A stretch of DNA of 64,000 nt from Mesocentrotus franciscanus. Taxonomy: Eukaryota; Echinodermata; Echinoidea; Camarodonta; Strongylocentrotidae. Below, in pieces: positions 58,301 through 64,000 of the stretch (positions within the stretch are counted from its first letter, which is position 1; each line of letters begins with the position of its first letter). The stretch covers positions 11,397,665 through 11,461,664 of the forward strand of contig CP137683.1 in assembly GCA_037976565.1 (NCBI GenBank), given 5' to 3'. The notes beneath the pieces are model-generated. The model saw nothing but the letters and a program-made list of their open reading frames with translations. It was not told the origin of the DNA and ran no database searches. The position numbers were made by a program, and so were the translations under genes.

Positions 58301-61300
58301 ATAGAGAAAGAAGGTGAGGGGGAGAGAGAGATAGAGAAAGAAAGTGAGGGGGAAAGAGAGATAGAAAAAGAAAGTGAGGGGGAGAGAGAGAGAGGTAGAG
58401 AAAGAAAGTGAGGGGGAGAGAGATGGAGAAAGAAAGTGAGGGGGAGAGAGATAGAGAAAGAAAGTGAGGGGGAGACAGAGATAGGGAAAGAAGGTGAGGG
58501 GAGAGAGAGATAGAGAAAGAAAGTGAGGGGAGAGGGATAGAGAAAGAAAAGTGAGGGGGGAGAGAGAGAGAGATAGAGCAGGAAAAATATTTTTTTAAGC
58601 CAGTTATATTTTATCAAGATTTTGGGCATAGTCTTACTCCTAAATTTGGCATTTTAAGAGATCACGTCTTCGCAAATATAAACTTTAGCTTAAACTTAGC
58701 AGATATGGTATAAATTTTGTAGGACAGCTCACCAAAACAATCTGAGATATTGGATGAGAAGGGCTCCGCTGTCACGGTACCAGTCGGGCAAGGGATGCAT
58801 TCGGTCTGTCCAAAGGCTTCTTGATATGTGTTTAACGGACAGGGGTTGCACTCGTACTCAATGTCGTCTGGTAGAAAGGAGTAATATGTTCCTGGTCCAC
58901 AGGGCACTTTGAAAGAATGATAATAATACTACTAATTGAAGTTAGTGCCGGGCCCGGATTCGAAGCCTTTACCAAAGGTTTGAGAGTCACATTCATGAAC
59001 TACTATAGCATCATGATGGCATGAACTCCTATAGCATCATGATGGCATAAATTGGGGATGATATAAACATTTTATTCATCGACTCATACGGGAAAATATT
59101 AATTTCCATTTTGTGATATTGCCACATTGTTTGATTTTTAGTTCTAATGTCAACGTTCTCATGCCCCTTGTCACGTCACGGCATGAGCCGTACAACCCTC
59201 CCACCCCCGTATTTATTTTAATCAATTTGCTTATTTTGTTATATATTGGACATTATTTTTTAAAATATATTTGTACATGTATCCGTATGTCAAATCTGTA
59301 TTTCAGCTCTTGAGCTGCGATGCGTCATTTTTAATAAATACCATTACAATTAAATTCAATTAAGTTTAATTCAGTTCGTTGCCCATTTCTTTTAAGAGTG
59401 CGGAGTGGTGCATGCACCCCCCCCCCCCGCATTCCCATTCAAATATGATCTAAAACATCTAAAACATCATTCACATCTGATCTAAAACCCTATAATCAAT
59501 AGTCCTGCTGCGCGAACATAGGGACGTGAAACAAAAAATACAGAAACATATAATTGGCAAAGTCTGCACTGAGGTCACTGACCAGGCATTTGCTCTTGCG
59601 AGAGTTGCTCTGGGCTTTCTTTTGTCGAAGGGATAGGGTTATAGGGGTGAGGATTGCATTTAGGGTTTTAGGTTAAAGGCCAGGTTCATTGATTTTGAAA
59701 TCGACTGAATTTGGTATCATTGTAATCAGAACATTACACTGAGTAAAACTATCACATTTGTGTAACTTGTAAATTCGTGCGAAAATTATAAAAGTTGATT
59801 AAACTTGACGAAATATCACCCCACTCGAGACCCCGAAAACATCGTAAGTCAGCTGATTTTTGAGTGACGTAGCACAATGAACAATTAATACAATGGGCCG
59901 CTCAGCTGATCGGTGCGCGATGCAGTTTGCGTGCAATTCACATGTATTGCATTGACTCTTGAGGACCGTACCCATTCTTACCCAACGTTGTTTACCTTCA
60001 TCAAAGTCACCCTGAAAATATCGATATGGACGAAAGCATACTTGATTTGAGTTTTGAGGAGATAGAAGAAGGAAGTACCTCGGACAGCGACAACGACAAT
60101 GGAGAATTGGGAGATCTAGACCTAGAAGAAGATCTGGAAGATTTTGCCGAAGTCGATGGACAAGCACAGGCTGTCGGGGCAGCCGCAGTCGCTGCGTATC
60201 TACATGAGCCCGCATATCACAGCCAGGCCAGCCGGCCCGGCGCTTGATCGAGCTAGCTGTGAATCGCGAACCGGACTGATCTAAGTCTTCTCTCGACTTC
60301 CACTTTCCCCATTTATCTATCAAAAATCTAAACTAATCGGCCTAATCAGACATTTTCGTATTTGGACAATTATATGTAAACTTGTCGCATATTTTGCCCC
60401 AGAAGAGTCGTTAGTTCAGCATGCAAAATGTCCTAGGCACTCCCAGATCCGACACATACACGCTGAGCTGCCCTCAGAATATGTGATTATTTTCCCGATT
60501 TTTATGGTCAAATGTGACGGTAAATAACATAAAAATCGAATACACATTTGTAGAAAGTATTATTTATTCAGTGTATCTCATTCAAAGTGCCTAAAATAAA
60601 GGAAATATCACAACTGGCGGTAAATATACAAACAACGTTAACCCATATCTAAAAATTGCAATGGGTATCCAACATTGTCCCGAATGTGTGATTGCAGGTT
60701 GTTCATAATGTGACGTCATTTTATCGCATGTAAATAACGCCGTCATTTCACTTTGTGGGTGGGTTTTGGAAAGGGTATCAAAATTGCAATTAATTTATTC
60801 CTCACAATAGTGAGGGCTTTAAAAGTACTTTAGTCATTTTGTTAATGTTCTCAGCAATATGTAGAGGTGTGATTTGCCTTTTTTCCAAATTTCAATGAAC
60901 CTGGCCTTTAAGTTTAGGATTAGGGTTAGTATTGTTGGGTTCTGAAGAAGTAAGCAATTGGCGAAGGAGCAAGCGTCTTTGGAGCAAGTGACCGATTTGA
61001 ACCCGTAGGAATTTGAATCATTTGAAGAACAGACTAATCTGAAAGAGGGAAGAGGGACATTAGCCGACCCCCTGTACTAGACACATTTCTAAATCTCCCT
61101 CAACTTTAACGATGTAAGGAGAATACAAAGATAATGGCCAAAGTAAAATTTTAATTTTGATATTATTCTAACTGAAGTTAGCGTGACCAAATAAATCTTG
61201 CAGTTTTAAGACTTAAAATACTGCTCGCATAAGATTCCTCCCTCCCAATAAACAGGATAATGAACGAAAAAATATTAATTACCACAATATCCAAACTGAA

Positions 61301-63267
61301 TTGCAGTCAACGACCCTGGTGGACACTTCTGATAAGCCTCCAGGTTGACAGAACTCTTGTTTGGTTCTAGGACCAGATCATCAACGGTTAGGACCAAAGA
61401 ATCCTGCTGGACCAGCCTGTCAAAGGTTTCAAAGAAGGAATCCAAAGGCTGCGATCCGGGATCATCCCCATCTGTGAAATTAAAACAAAAAAAATAATCC
61501 TGAATTAAAGTTTGGTGAAGTTTGTTTTCAGGAATATCTGATAAAATGCGCAGAGTCTGCCGGTGACCGACCTTTGCTCCGGTGACAATTACTCCGTGCT
61601 TTATTTCGTTACAATTTGGCGTTTGGTTTGGGTTGGGGTTAAGATTAAGAAAAGTGTTTAGTTCAGAATTAAAATTATGACTTGGGTTAGTGAAGGAAAC
61701 TGACAGCAGAGCAGATGTTTCCACAGCATGTGGCATGAACCAACCTCTCAAGCTAGATAACTATGATCAAAATACATTTGAAAATGTTCAAGACTATATT
61801 AAATGTTAGAAATAGACCATATTGAATGTTGGGTATAGGAGTGCTTTATGGTGTATGTAGTCCTGTATAAAAACAAAATGAATTATGCTATCCTGAGCAA
61901 TTAACGAAAGAATTACACATACCATGCCTTCACGGAGGACAATGACGTTTTCACTTCACGACAAATTCTGTATAATTGTGTAATTACCTTTATTTCCAAA
62001 AAGAAGAAGTGGATATCATATTTATGTTATTATGAAATCTTTCACCAACTTAATTTTGCCTCTATCTCATCCTATAACCGAGATAACAAAGACATGAATG
62101 TGTAAGGCTCATGGCTTAATTTCAAGTGCTTTTGAACTGACAGCCATTTTGAAACAGGACTTGCAGTTAATTAAATGATGTAAAAACAAATTGAATCAAC
62201 AATGCCTATACACTTATTTTGCTCACGTGTTAGATTTTGTAGCGTGGTAACCATGACGGTAACCCCGGTGTCTGCCGCCCTCCTCGCCCGTCTGCTGACA
62301 GCGACGGACTCACAATTCACTGCCTAGATGTTGAGGGTATAACGAAGAAATGCACTATGATCCACACCGTATTTGACAAGCTATTAGACCTGTAATTCTT
62401 TTGGGGAAAATTGTAGAGAGGCATTCCAAAAGCAACCGTTTGATTAAAGGGTTGTTCTTGATATTCACTCGACGACGTATTCAACTATGGGTCATATGGA
62501 AATATTATAGGTCAATAGAAAAGAAACGATTGTTCAGAAATAGTCTGAATGTATAATTTCAATTTTTGATAATGGACTGGAATACTTTCAAAGTGATGGA
62601 AATATGTCAAATTGATTTCCTTCTCATTTGTTTTCCAAAAAAGAAGGGTATATGGATCTTCCGAAACAAAGGTATAAAGGGAGAGGGACAGAAAAAAAAC
62701 AATAGAAAAGGTTATTCACTAGCTAAACATTAAGCTGTTGATGTAATTGTTAATAACGCTGAACGAACTAGTACGATCCATGCTCCGGTGTATTATTGCC
62801 AAGGTATAAATCATTTAGCACAACAGAGTAAACACACTTGGTACTACGTAAACTCCCACGAAATCCGACGAGCTTTCTACGTTATGAACTATACAAATAC
62901 AGCTACCATTGTGCAAATTAAATGCCATGATGAAAATGATATTATTCATGGCATTATAACACTGAAAAATGAATGCAAATAGTAATAACTGAAAAACCAT
63001 AGTAAGGAAGGACAATTCTTTAGAAGAACGATGCAGATGTGTATAAATGAGAAATAAGTGTAAACATTGTGAAAAGAATGCGTTTCCTTACTTCTACACT
63101 TTCAATCTGACAGGTCCCAAGACTCAGACATTCAAACTCCTCTTCATGTCCAAGAAGTTTATTTCTAAACCCATCTTCAATGGCTTTCTTTTCTGCCGAA
63201 GATTGGCAAAACGCTGCGGGGTAGTCCACGCTAGAAAAACCGTTCGCTTCTATAGCTTTCTGCAACT
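55288..63267 (-). CDS. Single-pass membrane protein with ephrin-receptor-like cysteine module; last six exons
   Basis: Six exons join on the minus strand with consensus splice sites and matching phases: 63092-63267, 62227-62323, 61283-61471, 58733-58906, 56291-56426 and 55288-55399 (stop TAA at 55288-55290). In order the product shows: a segment with two conserved cysteines (FECLSLGTCQIESVE); NCESVAVSRRARRAADTG, with a basic RRxRR run; a module ending CPPGSLTAIQFGYC; a cysteine-rich ephrin-receptor-like (GCC2/GCC3) domain with CGPGTYYS, CNPCPLNTYQEAFGQTECIP and CPTGTVTAEP; a short stalk; a hydrophobic span of about 23 residues; and a basic tail of about 41 residues ending KTPTLI. In marine deuterostomes this combination typically ends large extracellular proteins with sushi, HYR or EGF modules. 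The 5' exons lie beyond 63267 or outside the window. A further exon between 58733 and 56426 cannot be excluded. Ligand and role unknown. Confidence 0.85.
56291..56426 (-). CDS. Exon: stalk and transmembrane segment
   Basis: Acceptor GTTTTAATAG before 56426 and donor CAG|GTGAGA at 56291/56290; phase 1 in, phase 2 out. It encodes PEAIPPVTLEPGSEKRTK, then a hydrophobic span beginning IIISVTSIIAGLLVIAG and ending AIVWYF, then MRHR. Basic residues on both sides, with more inside, fit a type I orientation. Confidence 0.85.
57135..58050. repeat. Hairpin-bearing dispersed repeat, copy 2 (intronic)
   Basis: Same start and same 3' hairpin as 8633-9190. Hairpin arms are about 57917-57963 and 58010-58045 (TTAATGACTGCTTTAATATT and complement). 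A roughly 20-bp sub-repeat, GAGTTTTTACGGAGTTAC, occurs four times in 57745-57825. The copy is longer than copy 1 because of an inserted middle section. Confidence 0.6.
58060..58228. repeat. Inverted repeats including a 30-bp perfect palindrome
   Basis: GAAATTATGGATTCCTCGGT (58071) and its diverged complement (58150-58172) enclose a GGGGCTACGCCCC hairpin. At 58199-58228, ACTATTCGCCTTTAT is followed at once by its exact complement. Probably ends of a small mobile element abutting the minisatellite. Confidence 0.6.
58229..58590. repeat. GA-rich minisatellite, about 13 units
   Basis: Units of about 26-32 bp: AGAGAGATAGAGAAAGAAAG followed by TGAGGGGG. The Ser/Leu/Phe open frame on the other strand is low-complexity. 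Confidence 0.9.
58733..58906 (-). CDS. Exon: ephrin-receptor-like cysteine module
   Basis: 174 bp, phase 1 to phase 1, the usual arrangement of a shuffled extracellular module. Acceptor CATTCTTTCAAAG and donor TTTTG|GTGAGC. Six cysteines in the pattern PCGPGTYYS, YECNPCPLNTYQ, GQTECIPCPTGTVT, SDC match the GCC2/GCC3 (Ephrin_rec_like) family. N-x-S at SSNISD is a possible glycosylation site. Confidence 0.9.
58945..59045 (-). mobile_element. tRNA-like SINE head with a 26-bp duplication
   Basis: On the minus strand, GCTATAGTAGTTCATGAATG followed by GGCTTCGAATCC resembles A and B boxes of a tRNA-derived promoter. CATGAACTACTATAGCATCA and the following bases are present twice in tandem. No SINE body was seen. 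Confidence 0.35.
59673..60911 (+). mobile_element. TTAA-site element, 1239 bp, with a coding remnant
   Basis: TTAA-AGGCCAGGTTCATTGA at 59673 and its complement TCAATGAACCTGGCCT-TTAA ending at 60911. It splits a dispersed repeat (TTTAGGGTTTTAGG on the left, GTTTAGGATTAGGGTTAG on the right), with a single TTAA expected before insertion. TTAAAGG ends and a TTAA target fit the T2/Kolobok type. It carries the acidic open frame 60026-60247 but no transposase core, so it is non-autonomous. It sits in an intron of the membrane-protein gene, on the opposite strand. Confidence 0.85.
60026..60247 (+). CDS. Acidic 73-residue open frame inside the TTAA element
   Basis: Starts in good context (CGATATGG): MDESILDLSFEEIEEGSTSD, then SDNDNGELGDLDLEEDLEDF, then an Ala-rich end, stop at 60245-60247. 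More than a third of the first 45 residues are Asp or Glu. Acidic N-termini are common in piggyBac and some other transposases, and this may be the retained first exon of the element's lost transposase; no family-specific motif proves it. The preceding 150 bases contain a TGACGT site. The longer opposite-strand frame (60323-59799) looks like a shadow. Confidence 0.4.
   Translation: MDESILDLSFEEIEEGSTSDSDNDNGELGDLDLEEDLEDFAEVDGQAQAVGAAAVAAYLHEPAYHSQASRPGA
60912..61282. other. Intron with the second half of the split dispersed repeat
   Basis: 60912-61010 continues the repeat interrupted by the TTAA element (GTTTAGGATTAGGGTTAG ... GGCGAAGGAGCAAGCG). The rest is plain intron. Similar GGTTAG-type text lies in the next intron at 61550-61735. 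Confidence 0.45.
61283..61471 (-). CDS. Exon: extracellular segment ending CPPG
   Basis: 189 bp, phase 1 to phase 1; acceptor ATTTCACAG, donor TTGTG|GTAATT. Reads DDPGSQPLDSFFETFDRLVQ, LVLTVDDLVLEPNKSSVNLE, then CPPGSLTAIQFGYC. Such VxDLVLxP...CPPGS text usually precedes an ephrin-receptor-like module in related invertebrate proteins. Confidence 0.8.
61472..63091. other. Introns of the membrane-protein gene
   Basis: Apart from the short exon 62227-62323 and the GGTTAG-type repeat at 61550-61735, no feature is recognised. Confidence 0.5.
62227..62323 (-). CDS. Short exon linking the two flanking exons
   Basis: 97 bp, phase 0 in and phase 1 out, the change needed between the neighbouring exons. 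Acceptor CCTCAACATCTAG, donor AACAC|GTGAGC. Encodes AVNCESVAVSRRARRAADTG followed by VTVMVTTLQNLT. The Cys followed by a basic cluster fits the region between the SLGTC and CPPG segments. Too short to stand out as an open frame. Confidence 0.7.
63092..63267 (-). CDS. Exon: upstream extracellular segment
   Basis: 176 bp, phase 1 in and phase 0 out; acceptor AACACACAG, donor GTAGAA|GTAAGG. Encodes LQKAIEANGFSSVDYPAAFC, KKAIEDGFRNKLLGHEEEFE and CLSLGTCQIESVE. An alternative donor at GAAA|GTGTAG would give phase 1 directly, but it is a poorer site and would skip the short exon. Confidence 0.75.
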
Positions 63268-64000
63268 CTGTGTGTTATTTTATGGAAAAGGATGTAGAAT
63301 TATTAACCAAGCAAATGCATTTTTATAAGCTGTCAGCAAATCGTTGGAAAAAATCTGTCGTCAAATACGAAAATATCATGAACGTGGCGATTAGGTTTTA
63401 CACTCGTTAGAAGCTTTGAAAGATTGAGGAACCCCTCGACCTTTGCTTGTTAAAATCTTTTCAGCTGACTTGTCCGCTAATTTTGTTAAACACCAAGTTC
63501 CTCTTCGAACAAGACAAGAATTGCTCCTTTTTATCATCCGAATAAAGTAATTGATCTTTTCAAACTCATATATTTGTACCTCAAAAGCAACTAACTCATT
63601 CATTATCTCACTATATAAACAAAGGTGTTGCAGTTTTCTCCGTCTTTTAACGAAAATTTAAAGACAGTGTTTTTTTTTAGTCGAATGCACAACAGCGGTT
63701 TATACCATGACATACGGTCTAAACAATGGTATAAAACTCCCACCACTGAACTTCAAGAATACCAGTCACCTAAACAAATAATTTATGTAAGGCTGGAAAG
63801 TTTGAAATCAACCTAAAAAACAAACTTTATCTGGAATTCTACAGGTGAACGGTTATGTAGTCCGTGCGAAGGCATATACGCGTGCATTAGCTAGTTTCCC
63901 AACAAGACGTTCTGCTTTTCACTGAGAGGGTATTTAAATTGCAATATCTCTTTGCAGAAGCAATATTTAAAACTCCTATTTTGAATACAGTATAGCCAAA
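63268..64000. other. Upstream intron, no further exon recognised
   Basis: No exon continuing the minus-strand gene could be supported. The 70-residue minus-strand frame at 63391-63603 is without recognisable domains, and the phase-1 acceptor at 63268 shows that at least one more exon lies upstream. Confidence 0.45.

Noticed and set aside
58210..58629. 139-residue Ser/Leu/Phe/Pro frame
   Set aside because: Translation of the GA-rich minisatellite.
59799..60323. 174-residue minus-strand frame in the TTAA element
   Set aside because: It overlaps the better-supported acidic plus-strand frame; its Arg/Leu/His bias is that of an antisense shadow.
63391..63603. 70-residue minus-strand frame near the upstream exon of the membrane protein
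   Set aside because: It shows none of the extracellular cysteine modules of the gene and no splice sites in phase with it.

Overview
This is a eukaryotic, AT-rich, intron-rich and repeat-saturated window. The one recognisable host gene encodes a membrane protein with an ephrin-receptor-like cysteine module, an architecture common in echinoderms, hemichordates and lancelets. Together with the mix of hAT, TTAA-site (Kolobok/T2 or piggyBac type), L2/CR1 and Tx1/L1-like elements, this suggests a marine invertebrate deuterostome, most likely an echinoderm. That is inference, because no marker gene fixes the species. Two runs of exactly 500 N (17975-18474 and 34692-35191) show a scaffolded draft assembly.

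Layout. 1-17974: non-genic DNA with scattered mobile-element remains: a TTAA MITE end, a tRNA-derived SINE, a short TIR element, an L2/CR1 3' end, a 1.3 kb satellite full of ACGTC motifs (6455-7745), and a scrambled Tx1/L1-like LINE (11035-13620). 18479-45034: a large nested structure. An outer element A has about 1.7 kb terminal inverted repeats (TIRs) carrying an array of 16-bp palindromes and a probable inward-facing promoter with a first exon. Its interior holds a decayed spliced reading frame of unknown function and a Harbinger transposase fragment. The right TIR of A was split by element B (28512-43938), a foldback-type element with a 9-bp target duplication; the intact left TIR preserves the empty site. 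B carries an L2/CR1-like LINE, that LINE carries a hAT with 8-bp duplications, and a second hAT lies near the right end of B.

The apparent tandem copy inside B (28470-34691 and 35192-41412) is probably an unmerged overlap of two contig ends across the second gap, so the real B is probably about 8.7-9 kb.

45035-55287: more mobile elements: TTAA MITEs that abut and share one TTAA, a foldback palindrome at 50279-50527, and a 2.85 kb hAT (50982-53829) made largely of a roughly 110-bp tandem array. 55288-63267 (minus strand): the last six exons of the host gene, with agreeing intron phases, ending in a transmembrane segment and a short basic tail. Its introns hold a TTAA element with an acidic reading frame (59673-60911), a hairpin-bearing repeat (57135-58050) and a GA-rich minisatellite. 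The 5' part of the gene lies beyond the window.
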